Positions 53,398 to 64,000 of a DNA stretch of 64,000 nt are shown here, in pieces. Origin of the DNA: Bombus terrestris (taxonomy: Eukaryota > Arthropoda > Insecta > Hymenoptera > Apidae); assembly GCF_910591885.1 (NCBI RefSeq), contig NW_025963555.1, positions 1,922,001-1,986,000 of the forward strand, read 5' to 3'. Made by a program: the position numbers and the translations under genes. A model generated the notes under the pieces. It did no database searches. It saw only the letters and a program-made list of their open reading frames with translations, and was not told the DNA's origin. Numbering within the stretch: position 1 is the stretch's first letter; each line of letters opens with the position of its first letter.

Positions 53398-53811
53398 ATT
53401 TTGTCAGACATTTCGGACATCACATTGCACTGTACTATGTGGAAATAGTACTATTTATATGAAACTATTCATAAACTGTAAACATTTGTCAGTAGGCAAT
53501 AGGATAAACACTTCCGGCTCCTCGGGCTGGTGCGAATATTTCAATGTCCGTATGTGCCAAACCGTTGGTTTGTGACACACCTTTACGCGTATCTCGCTCG
53601 CTGCGCTCGCTCGAAAACTATAGCCTAACCTAATACCAATCCATCTTGCGTTCATTATTCGATATGGTGGCAACATATTTCGAATTTGCGAACGTGTCGG
53701 ATCGGTTGGACAGGATTTTTACGAGAGAGGGGAGCGAGTGAGCAACGATCACAATTTCCAAGCTATACATATACCTTATATTGCCTTGCATATAATTCGT
53801 GTTATTACCTA
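53398..53811. repeat. Single-unit doublet, copy 2, with 8-bp deletion
   Basis: This is the copy of 52976-53397 that is 8 bp shorter. At about 53704-53709 it reads CGGTTGGACAGG where copy 1 reads CGGTTGTGTGGTTGGACAGG. The lost bases lie between two GGTT words, so the deletion is explained by slippage or microhomology in the right foldback arm. Confidence 0.88.
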
Positions 53812-56377
53812 ATTTTGTCAGACATTTCGGACATCACATTGCACTGTACGGTGCGGAAATAGTACTATTTATATGAAACTATTCATAAACTGTAAACATT
53901 TGTCAGTAGGCAATAGGATAAAGACTTCCGCCTCCTCGGGCTGGTGCAAACATTTGAATGTCACCATGTGCCAAACCGTTGGATTGTGACACACCGCTCC
54001 GCGTCCCTCGCTCGCCATGCTCGCTCGAAAGCTGTAGCCCAACCGAAAACCAATCCCTCTTGCGTTAGTCATTCGACATGGAGGCGACTTATTTCAAATT
54101 TGCGAACGTGTCGGATCGGTTGTGAGGTTGGACAGGATTTTTACGAGAGAGCGGAGCGAGCGAGCAACGATCACAATTTCCAAGCTATACATATACCTTA
54201 TATTGCCTTGCATATAATTCGTGTTATTACCTAATTTTGTTAGACATTTCGGACATCACATTGCACTGTACGATGTGGAAATAGTACTACTTATGTGAAA
54301 CTATTCATAAACCGTAAACATTTGTCAGTAGGCAATAGGACAAAGACTTCCGGCTCCTCGGGCTGGTGCGAAAATTTCAATGTCCGTATGTGCCAAACCG
54401 TTGGTTTTTGACACACCTTTACGCGTATCTCGCTCGCTGCGCTCGCTCGAAAACTATAGCCTAACCTAAAACCAATCCATCTTGCGTTCATTATTCGATA
54501 TGGTGGCAACATATTTCGAATTTGCGAACGTGTCGGATCGGTTGTGAGGTTGGACAGGATTTTTACGAGCGAGCGGAGCGAGCGATCAACGATCACAATT
54601 TGCAAGCCATACACATACCTTATATCGCCTTGCATATATTTCGTGTTACTACCTTATTTTGTCAGCCATTTCGGACATCACATTGCACTGTAGTATGTGG
54701 AAATAGTACTATTTATGTGAAACTATTCATAAACTGTAAACATTTGTCAGTAGGCAATAGGATAAAGACTTCCGGCTCCTCGGGCTGGTGCGAATATTTC
54801 AATGTCCATATGTGCCAAACCGTTGGTTTGTGACACACCTTTACTCGTATCTCGCTCGCTGCGCTCGCTCACAAGCTATCGCCTAACCTAAAACCAATCC
54901 ATCTTGCGTTCATTATACGATATGGTGGCGACATATTTCGAATTTGCGAACGTATCGGAACGGTTGTGAGGTTGGACTAGATTTTTACGAGCGGGCGGAG
55001 CGAGCGAGCAACGATCACAATTTCCAAGCTATACATATACCTTATATTGCCTTGCATATATTTCGTGTTACTACCTTATTTTGTCAGCCATTTCGGACAT
55101 CACATTGCACTGTAGTATGAGGAAATAGTACTATTTATGTGAAACTATTCATAAACTGTAAACACTTGTCAGTAGGCAATAGGATAAAGACTTCCGGCTC
55201 CTCGGGCTGGTGCGAATATTTCAATGTCTGTATGTGCCAAACCGTTGGTTTGTGACACACCTTTACGCGTATCTCGCTCGCTGCGCTCGCTCGAAAACTA
55301 TAGCCTAACCTAAAACCAATCCATCTTGCGTTCATTATTCGATATGGTGGCGACATATTTCGAATTTGCGAACGCGTCGGATCGGTTGTGAGGTTGGACA
55401 GGATTTTTACGAGAGAGCGGAGCGAGCGAGCAACGATCACAATTTGCAAGCCATACACATACCTTATATTGCCTTGCATATATTTCGTGCTACTACCTTA
55501 TTTTGTCAGCCATTTCGGACATCACATTGCACTGTAGTATGAGGAAATAGTACTATTTATGTGAAACTATTCATAAACTGTAAACATTTGTCAGTAGGCA
55601 ATAGGATAAAGACTACCGGCACCTCGGGCTGGTGCGAATATTTCAATGTCTGTATGTGCCAAACCGTTGGTTTGTGACACACCTTTACGCGTATCTCGCT
55701 CGCTGCCCTCGCTCAAAAACTATAGCCTAACCTAAAACCAATCCATCTTGCGTTCATTATTCGATATGGTGGCGACATATTTCGAATTTGCGACCGTGTC
55801 GGATCGGCTGTGAGGTTGGACAGGATTTTTACGAGCGAGCGGAGCGAGCGAGCAACGATCACAATTTGCAAGCCATACACATACCTTATATTGCCTTGCA
55901 TATATTTCGTGATATTACCTAATTTTGTCAGACATTTCGGACATCACATTGCACTGTACTATGTGGAAATAGTACTATTTATATGAAACTATTCATAAAC
56001 TGTAAACATTTGTCAGTAGGCAATAGGATAAACACTTTCGGCTCCTCGGGCTGGTGCGAATATTTCAATGTCCGTATGTGCCAAACCGTTGGTTTGTGAC
56101 ACACCTTTACGAGTATCTCGCTCGCTGCGCTCGCTCGAAAACTATAGCCTAACCTAAAACCAATCCATCTTGCGTTCATTATTCGATATGGTGGCGACAT
56201 ATTTCGAATTTGCGAACGTGTCGGATCGGTTGTGAGGTTGGACAGGATTTTTACGAGAGAGCGGAGCGAGCGAGCAACGATCACAATTTCCAAGCTATAC
56301 ATATACCTTATATTGCCTTGCATATAATTCTTGTTATTACCTAATTTTGTCAGACATTTCGGACATCACATTGCACT
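53812..56377. repeat. Satellite block, D, B-like, A and C units
   Basis: Ordinary units. The type D unit near 53841 has local variants CATTTGAATG and CACCGCTCCGCG. The stretch from about 54240 to 54860 resembles 48750-49370 and 50860-51480 (shared CTTATATCGCC and CATATGTGCC), but reads GATCACAATTT where those have GATAACAATTT. The unit near 55515 has GACTACCGGCACC and GCTGCCCTCGC, point changes that weaken the outer arm pairing. No other sequence type is present. Confidence 0.78.
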
Positions 56378-57050
56378 GTACGATGTGGAAATAGTACTAC
56401 TTATGTGAAACTATTCATAAACCGTAAACATTTGTCAGTAGGCAATAGGACAAAGACTTCCGGCTCCTCGGGCTGGTGCGAATATTTCAATGTCCGTATG
56501 TGCCAAACCGTAGATTTTGACACACCTTTACGCGTATCTCGCTCGCTACGCTCGCTCGAAAAACATAGCCTAACCTAAAACCAATCCATCTTGCGTTCAT
56601 TATTCGATATAGTGGCGACATATTTCAAATTTGGGAACGTGTCGGATCGGATGTGAGGTTGGACTAAATTTTTATGAGCGAGCGGAGCGAGCGAGCAACG
56701 ATCACAATTTCCAAGCTATACATATACCTTATATTGCCTTGCATATATTTCGTGTTACTACCTTATTTTGTCAGCCATTTCGGACATCACATTGCACTGT
56801 AGTATGTGGAAATAGTACTATTTATGTGAAACTATTCATAAACTGTAAACATTTGTCAGTAGGCAATAGGACAAAGACTTCCGGCTCCTCGGGCTGGTGC
56901 GAATATTTCAATGTCCGTATGTGCCAAACCGTTGGTTTTTGACACACCTTTACGCGTATCTCGCTCGCTGCGCTCGCTCGAAAACTATAGCCTAACCTAA
57001 AAGCAATCCATCTTACGTTCATTATTCGATATTGTGGCGACATATTTCAA
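56378..57050. repeat. Unit pair resembling one near 11.7-12.4 kb
   Basis: A B-type unit with the uncommon CCGTAGATTTTGAC is followed by a unit with the head GTAGTATGTGG and a GATATTGTGGCGAC loop. The same pair occurs at 11713-12385 (shift 44,665 bp). The local copy has private changes such as AAAAACATAGCC, GATATAGTGG and CTTACGTTC. Confidence 0.72.
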
Positions 57051-58768
57051 ATTTGGGAACGTGTCGGATCGGATGTGAGGTTGGACTAAATTTTTACGAG
57101 CGAGCGGAGCGAGCGAGCAACGGTCACAATTTGCAAGCCATACACATACCTTATATTGCCTTGCATATATTTCGTGTTACTACCTTATTTTGTCAGCCAT
57201 TTCGGACATCACATTGCACTGTAGTATGAGGAAATAGTACTATTTATGTGAAACTATTCATAAACTGTAAACACTTGTCAGTAGGCAATAGGATAAAGAC
57301 TTCCGGCTCCTCGGGCTGGTGCGAATATTTCAATGTCCGTATGTGCCAAACCGTTGGTTTGTGACACACCTTTACGCGTGTCTCGCTCGCTGCGCTCGCT
57401 CGAAAACTATAGCCTAACCTAAAACCAATCCATCTTGCGTTCATTATTCGATATTGTGGCGACATATTTCAAATTTGGGAACGTGTCGGATCGGATGTGA
57501 GGTTGGACTAAATTTTTACGAGCGAGCGGAGCGAGCGAGCAACGATCACAATTTCCAAGCTATACATATACCTTATATTGCCTTGCATATATTTCGTGTT
57601 ACTACCTTATTTTGTCAGCCATTTCGGACATCACATTGCACTGTAGTATGTGGAAATAGTACTATTTATGTGAAACTATTCATAAACTGTAAACATTTGT
57701 CAGTAGGCAGTAGGATAAACACTTCCGGCTCCTCGGGCTGGTGCGAATATTTCAATGTCCGTATGTGCCAAACCGTTGGTTTGTGACACACCTTTACGCG
57801 TATCTCGCTCGCTGCGCTCGCTAGAAAACTATAGCCTAACCTAAAACCAATCCATCTTGCGTTCATTATTCGATATGGTGGCGACACATTTCGAATTTGC
57901 GAACGTGTCGGATCGGTTGTGAGGTTGGACAGGATTTTTACGAGAGAGCGGAGCGAGCGAGCAACGATCACAATTTCCAAGCTATACATATACCTTATAT
58001 TGCCTTGCATATATTTCGTGTTACTACCTTATTTTGTCAGCCATTTCGGACATCACATAGCACTGTAGTATGAGGAAATAGTACTATTTATGTGAAACTA
58101 TTCATAAACTGTAAACATTTGTCAATAGGCAATAGGACAAAGACTTCCGGCTCCTCGGGCTGGTGCGAATATGTCAATGTCCGTATGTGCCAAACCGTTG
58201 ATTTTGACACACCTTTACGCGTATCTCGCTCGCTACGCTCGCTCGAAAACCATAGCCTAACCTAAAACCAATCCATCTTGCGTTCATTATTCGATATGGT
58301 GGCGACATATTTCAAATTTGGGAACGTATCGGATCGGATGTGAGGTTGGACTAAATTTTTACGAGCGAGCGGAGCGAGCGAGCAACGGTCACAATTTCCA
58401 AGCTATACATATACCTTATATTGCCTTGCATATATTTCGTGTTACTACCTTATTTTGTCAGCCATTTCGGACATCACATAGCACTGTAGTATGAGGAAAT
58501 AGTACTATTTATGTGAAACTCTTCATAAACTGTAAACACTTGTCAGTAGGCAATAGGATAAAGACTTCCGGCTCCTCGGGCTCGTGCGAATATTTCAATG
58601 TCTGTATGTGCCAAACCGTTGGTTTGTGACACACCTTTACGCGTGTCTCGCTCGCTGCGCTCGCTCGAAAACTATAGCCTAACCTAAAACCAATCCATCT
58701 TGCGTTCATTATTCGATATGGTGGCGACATATTTCGAATTTGCGAACGTGTCGGATCGCTTGTGAGGA
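57051..58768. repeat. Satellite block with GATATTGTGG units
   Basis: Ordinary units, two with GATATTGTGGCGAC in the loop region (near 57030 and 57450). Two consecutive heads read CATCACATAGCACTG (near 58056 and 58476), a change of the usual CATTGC shared by neighbours, which indicates a local copy event of one unit length. No gene is present. Confidence 0.75.
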
Positions 58769-60805
58769 TGGACAGGATTTTTACGAGCGAGCGGAGCGAG
58801 CGAGCAACGATCACAATTTGCAAGCCATACACATACCTTATATTGCCTTGCATATATTTCGTGTTATTACCTAATTTTGTCAGACATTTCGGACATCACA
58901 TTGCACTGTACGATGTGGAAATAGTACTACTTATGTGAAACTATTCATAAACCGTAAACATTTGTCAGTAGGCAATAGGACAAAGACTTCCGTCTCCTCG
59001 GGCTGGTGCGAATATTTCAATGTCCGTATGTGCCAAACCGTTGATTTTGACACACCTTTACGCGTATCTCGCTCGCTACGCTCGCTCGAAAGCCATAGCC
59101 TAACCTAAAACCAATCCATCTTGCGTTCATTATTCGATATGGTGGCGACATATTTCAAACTTGGGAACGTATCGGATCGGATGTGAGGTTGGACTAAATT
59201 TTTACGAGCGAGCGGAGCGAGCGAGCAACGGTCACAATTTCCAAGCTATACATATACCTTATATTGCCTTGCATATATTTCGTGTTACTACCTTATTTTG
59301 TCAGCCATTTCGGACATCACAGTGCACTGTAGTATGAGGAAATAGTACTATTTATGTGAAACTATTCATAAACTGTAAACATTTGTCAGTAGGCAATAGG
59401 ATAAAGACTTCCGGCTCCTCGGGCTGGTGCGAATATTTCAATGTCTGCATGTGCCAAACCGTTGGTTTGTGACACACCTTTACGCGTGTCTCGCTCGCTG
59501 CGCTCGCTCGAAAACTATAGCCTAACCTAAAACCAATCCAAATTGCGTTCATTATTCGATATGGTGGCGACATATTTCGAATTTGCGAACGTGTCGGACC
59601 GGTTGTGAGGTTGGACAGGATTTTTACGAGAGAGCGGAGCGAGCGAGCAACGATCACAATTTCCAAGCTATACATATACCTTATATTGCCTTGCATATAA
59701 TTCGTGTTATTACCTAATTTTGTCAGACATTTCGGACATCACATTGCACTGTACGATGTGGAAATAGTACTACTTATGTGAAACTATTCATAAACCGTAA
59801 ACATTTGTCAGTAGGCAATAGGACAAACACTTCCGGCTCCTCGGGCTGGTGCGAATATTTCAATGTCCGTATGTGCCAAACCGTTGGTTAGTGACACACC
59901 TTTACGCGTATCTGGCTCGCCGCGCTCGCTCGAAAATTATAGCCTAACCTAAAACCAATCCATCTTGCGTTCATTATTCGATATGGTGGCGACATATTTC
60001 GAATTTGCGAACGTGTCGGATCGGTTGTGAGGTTGGACAGGATTTCTACGAGCGAGCGGAGGGAGCGAGCAACGAGCACAATTTGCAAGCCATACACATA
60101 CCTTATATTGCCTTGCATATATTTCGTGTTATTACCTAATTTTGTCAGACATTTCGGACATCACATTGCACTGTACTATGTGGAAATAGTACTATTTATA
60201 TGAAACTATTCATAAACTGTAAACATTTGTCAGTAGGCAATAGGATAAAGACTTCCGGCTCCTCGGGCTGGTGCGAATAATTCAATGTCCGTATGTGCCA
60301 AACCGTTGGTTTGTGACACACCTTTACGCGTATCTCGCTCGCTGCGCTCGCTCGAAAACTATAGCCTAACCTAAAACCAATCCAAATTGCGTTCATTATT
60401 CGATATGGTGGCGACACATTTCGAATTTGCGAACGTGTCGGATCGGTTGTGAGGTTGGACAGGATTTTTACGAGAGAGCGGAGCGAGCGAGCAACGATCA
60501 CAATTTCCTAGCTATACATATACCTTATATTGCCTTCCATATAATTCGTGTTATTACCTAATTTTGTCAGACATTTCGGACATCACATTGCACTGTACGA
60601 TGTGGAAATAGTACTACTTATGTGAAACTATTCATAAACCGTAAACATTTGTCAGTAGGCAATAGGATAAAGACTTCCGGCTCCTCGGGCTGGTGCGAAT
60701 ATTTCAATGTCCATATGTGCCAAACCGTTGGTTTGTGACACACCTTTACGCGTATCTCGCTCGCTGCGCTCGCTCGAAAACTATAGCCTAACCTAAAACC
60801 AATCC
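58769..60805. repeat. 2037-bp block duplicated 16.4 kb away, copy 2
   Basis: This is the partner of 42326-44362, same orientation. Isolated differences include TTTCAAACTTGGG at about 59158 (TTTCAAATTTGGG in the partner) and TTTTGTCAGAC at about 59724 (TTTTGTAAGAC in the partner). The blocks are separated by unrelated-order satellite units, so this is not a simple tandem doubling. Confidence 0.9.
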
Positions 60806-63136
60806 ATCTTGCGTTCATTATTCGATATGGTGGCGACATATTTCGAATTTGCGAACGTGTCGTATCGGTTGTGAGGTTGGACAGGATTTTTACGAGCGAG
60901 CGGAGCGAGCGAGCAACGATCACAATTTGCAAGCCATACACATACCTTATATTGCCTTGCATATATTTCGTGATATTACCTAATTTTGTCAGACATTTCG
61001 GACATCACATTGCACTGTACTATGTGGAAATAGTACTATTTATATGAAACTATTCATAAACTGTAAACATTTGTCAATAGGCAATAGGACAAAGACTTCC
61101 GGCTCCTCGGGCTGGTGCGAATATTTCAATGTCCGTATGTGCCAAACCGTTGATTTTGACACACCTTTACGCGTATCTCGCTCGCTACGCTCGCTCGAAA
61201 ACCATAGCCTAACCTAAAACCAATCCATCTTGCGTTCATTATTCGATACGGTGGCGACATATTTCAAATTTGGGAACGTATCGGATCGGATGTGAGGTTG
61301 GACTAAATTTTTACGAGCGAGCGGAGCGAGCGAGCAACGGTCACAATTTCCAAGCTATACATATACCTTATATTGCCTTGCATATATTTCGTGTTACTAC
61401 CTTATTTTGTCAGCCATTTCGGACATCACATTGCACTGTAGTCTGAGGAAATAGTACTATTTATGTGAAACTATTCATAAACTGTAAACACTTGTCAGTA
61501 GGCAATAGGATAAAGACTTCCGGCTCCTCGGGCTGGTGCGAATATTTCAATGTCTGTATGTGCCAAACCGTTGGTTTGTGACACACCGTTGCGCGTGTCT
61601 CGCTCGCCGCGCTCGCTCGAAAATTATAGCCTAACCTAAAACCAATCCATCTTGCGTTCATTATTCGATATGGTGGCGACATATTTCGAATTTGCGAACG
61701 TGTCGGATCGGTTGTGAGGTTGGACAGGATTTCTACGAGCGAGCGGAGCGAGCGAGCAACGATCACAATTTGCAAGCCATACACATACCTTATATTGCCT
61801 TGCATATATTTCGTGTTATTACCTAATTTTGTCAGACATTTCGGACATCACATTGCACTCTACTATGTGGAAATAGTACTATTTATATGAAACTATTCAT
61901 AAACTGTAAACATTTGTCAGTAGGCAATAGGATAAAGACTTCCGGCTCCTCGGGCTGGTGCGAATATTTCAATGTCCGTATGTGCCAAACCGTTGGTTTG
62001 TGACACACCTTTACGCGTATCTCGCTTGCTGCGCTCGCTCGAAAACTATAGCCTAACCTAAAACCAATCCATCTTGCGTTCATTATTCGATATTGTGGCG
62101 ACATATTTCAAATTTGGGAACGTGTCGGATCGGATGTGAGGTTGGACTAAATTTTTACGAGCGAGCGGAGCGAGCGAGCAACGGTCACAATTTCCAAGCT
62201 ATACATATACCTTATATCGCCTTGCATATATTTCGTGTTACTACCTTATTTTGTCAGTCATTTCGGACATCACATTGCACTGTAGTATGTGGAAATAGTA
62301 CTATTTAGGTGAAACTATTCATAAACTGTAAACATTTGTCAGTAGGCAATAGGACAAAGACTTCCGGCTCCTCGGGCTGGTGCGAATATTTCAATGTCCG
62401 TATGTGCCAAACCGTTGGTTTTTGACACACCTTTACGCGTATCTCGCTCGCTGCGCTCGCTCGAAAACTATAGCCCAACCTAAAACCAATCCATCTTGCG
62501 TTCATTATTCGATATGGTGGCGACATATTTCGAATTTGCGAACGTGTCGGATCGGTTGTGAGGTTGGACAGGATTTTTACGAGAGAGCGGAGCGAGCGAG
62601 CAACGATCACAATTTCCTAGCTATACATATACCTTATATTGCCTTCCATATAATTCGTGTTATTACCTAATTTTGTCAGACATTTCGGACATCACATTGC
62701 ACTGTACGATGTGGAAATAGTACTACTTATGTGAAACTATTCATAAACCGTAAACATTTGTCAGTAGGCAATAGGATAAAGACTTCCGGCTCCTCGGGCT
62801 GGAGCGAATATTTCAATGTCCGTATGTGCCAAACCGTTGGTTTGTGACACACCTTTACGCGTATCTCGCTCGCTGCGCTCGCTCGAAAACTATAGCCTAA
62901 CCTAAAACCAATCCATCTTGCGTTCATTATTCGATATTGTGGCGACATATTTCAAATTTGGGAACGTGTCGGATCGGATGTGAGGTTGGACTAAATTTTT
63001 ACGAGCGAGCGGAGCGAGCGAGCAACGGTCACAATTTCCAAGCTATACATATACCTTATATCGCCTTGCATATATTTCGTGTTACTACCTTATTTTGTCA
63101 GCCATTTCGGACATCACATTGCACTGTAGTATGTGG
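60806..63136. repeat. Satellite block before the right-edge duplication
   Basis: Ordinary units of types A, B and C plus GATATTGTGG units near 62090 and 62935. The unit at 61009-61429 has a type C head (GTACTATGTGG, TTTATATG) and a type B body (AGGACAAAG, CCGTTGATTTTG), a recombinant that reappears at 63547. The unit starting near 61851 reads CATTGCACTCTACTATG. No non-satellite sequence is present. Confidence 0.78.
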
Positions 63137-64000
63137 AAATAGTACTACTTATGTGAAACTATTCATAAACCGTAAACATTTGTCAGTAGGCAATAGGATA
63201 AAGACTTCCGGCTCCTCGGGCTGGTGCGAATATTTCAATGTCCATATGTGCCAAACCGTTGGTTTGTGACACACCTTTACGCGTATCTCGCTCGCTGCGC
63301 TCGCTCGAAAACTATAGCCTAACCTAAAACCAATCCATCTTGCGTTCATTATTCGATATGGTGGCGACATATTTCGAATTTGCGAACGTGTCGTATCGGT
63401 TGTGAGGTTGGACAGGATTTTTACGAGCGAGCGGAGCGAGCGAGCGGAGCGAGCGAGCAACGATCACAATTTGCAAGCCATACACATACCTTATATTGCC
63501 TTGCATATATTTCGTGTTATTACCTAATTTTGTCAGACATTTCGGACATCACATTGCACTGTACTATGTGGAAATAGTACTATTTATATGAAACTATTCA
63601 TAAACTGTAAACATTTGTCAATAGGCAATAGGACAAAGACTTCCGGCTCCTCGGGCTGGTGCGAATATTTCAATGTCCGTATGTGCCAAACCGTTGATTT
63701 TGACACACCTTTACGCGTATCTCGCTCGCTACGCTCGCTCGAAAACCATAGCCTAACCTAAAACCAATCCATCTTGCGTTCATTATTCGATACGGTGGCG
63801 ACATATTTCAAATTTGGGAACGTATCGGATCGGATGTGAGGTTGGACTAAATTTTTACGAGCGAGCGGAGCGAGCGAGCAACGGTCACAATTTCCAAGCT
63901 ATACATATACCTTATATTGCCTTGCATATATTTCGTGTTACTACCTTATTTTGTCAGCCATTTCGGACATCACATTGCACTGTAGTCTGAGGAAATAGTA
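63137..64000. repeat. Six-unit duplication running off the right edge
   Basis: This matches 60606-61456 with a shift of 2531 bp, which becomes 2544 bp after a 13-bp expansion near 63,440. Shared rare marks: GTGTCGTATCGG, TCAATAGGCAATAGGAC after a type C head, GATACGGTGGCGAC (61245 and 63789) and GTAGTCTGAGG (61439 and 63983). The copy continues past the window, so its full extent is unknown. It includes the final partial unit at 63968-64000. Confidence 0.85.
63423..63462. repeat. Expanded right foldback arm (+13 bp)
   Basis: The arm holds an additional GAGCGAGCGAGCG block, making three GGAGCGAGC-type repeats where there are normally two. It is the only expansion of this arm seen in the window. 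The related unit at about 60890 lacks it, so it arose after the six-unit duplication or was lost in the source copy. Confidence 0.9.

Larger units (their letters stand above)
1..64000. repeat. Satellite DNA array, 422-bp unit, fills the window
   Basis: The motif CATCACATTGCACTG recurs every 421-422 bases from position 1 to 63968, always on the plus strand (for example 309, 731, 1153, 1575, 1997, 2419, 2841, 3263). Between 309 and 63967 there are 151 units, and their summed length matches the indels found by eye. Units are clearly one family, differing by scattered substitutions that group them into types. No unique DNA, inserted element or gene interrupts the array, and neither edge is a real array boundary. 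Long homogenised arrays like this are known from centromeric, pericentromeric and subtelomeric heterochromatin; which of these applies here cannot be read from the sequence. The family is not one I recognise. Confidence 0.98.

Noticed and set aside
1..64000. CRISPR array
   Set aside because: The repeat is hundreds of bases long with no short repeat and unique-spacer pattern, and there are no cas genes. Every part of the unit recurs.
1..64000. Ribosomal DNA spacer subrepeats
   Set aside because: Spacer arrays can look similar, but no 18S, 28S or other rRNA segment appears anywhere in 64 kb, so there is no support.
1..64000. Inverted (head-to-head) blocks of units
   Set aside because: All unit starts I followed read in the plus orientation. 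I found no orientation switch in the window.

Overview
The whole 64 kb window is one uninterrupted, head-to-tail satellite DNA array. The unit is 422 bp and every copy lies in the same orientation. Taking CATCACATTGCACTG as the unit start, the window holds one unit with a 114-bp internal deletion (1-308), 151 further units (309-63967) and a 33-bp partial unit (63968-64000). The length can be accounted for exactly: 151 x 422 exceeds 63,659 by 63 bp, and I find 32 units with a 1-bp deletion, four with a 9-bp contraction, one with an 8-bp deletion and one with a 13-bp expansion (32+36+8-13=63). I see no protein-coding gene, tRNA, rRNA, transposon, CRISPR array or unique sequence. The short open frames that recur every unit are by-products of repetition.

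The organism is almost certainly a eukaryote, because tens of kilobases of homogenised complex satellite are typical of centromeric, pericentromeric or subtelomeric heterochromatin. The unit keeps many CpG sites, and one arm contains CCTAACCTAA, two units of the arthropod-type telomere repeat TTAGG read on the other strand. Both lean weakly towards an invertebrate, possibly an insect. I do not recognise the family or the species.

Each unit has a clear internal design: a 14-bp perfect palindrome (unit offset 26-39), a short hairpin (141-155), and a large imperfect foldback (176-333) with arms of 73 and 76 bp around a 9-base loop GGTGGCGAC. The outer 21 bp of the arms are CpG-rich, built from GAGCGAGCG words, and match at 20 of 21 positions.

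Units fall into recurring types (called A, B, C and D here) that follow each other in preferred order, D-B-A-C or A-C-D, giving higher-order repeats. On top of this are nested segmental duplications. From left to right these are an 844-bp dimer (717-2404), a 3796-bp repeat (3513-10184), a 5061-bp repeat (11265-20389), a six-unit 2521-bp repeat (about 22530-26800), a 6740-bp, 16-unit tandem duplication (25981-39460), a 1265-bp doublet (45166-47695), a 2109-bp repeat (48522-52347), a 422-bp doublet (52976-53811), a 2037-bp block at 42326-44362 copied 16.4 kb away at 58769-60805, and a six-unit repeat running off the right edge. Many exchange junctions lie inside or next to the foldback, which suggests, but does not prove, that the hairpin influences where units recombine.
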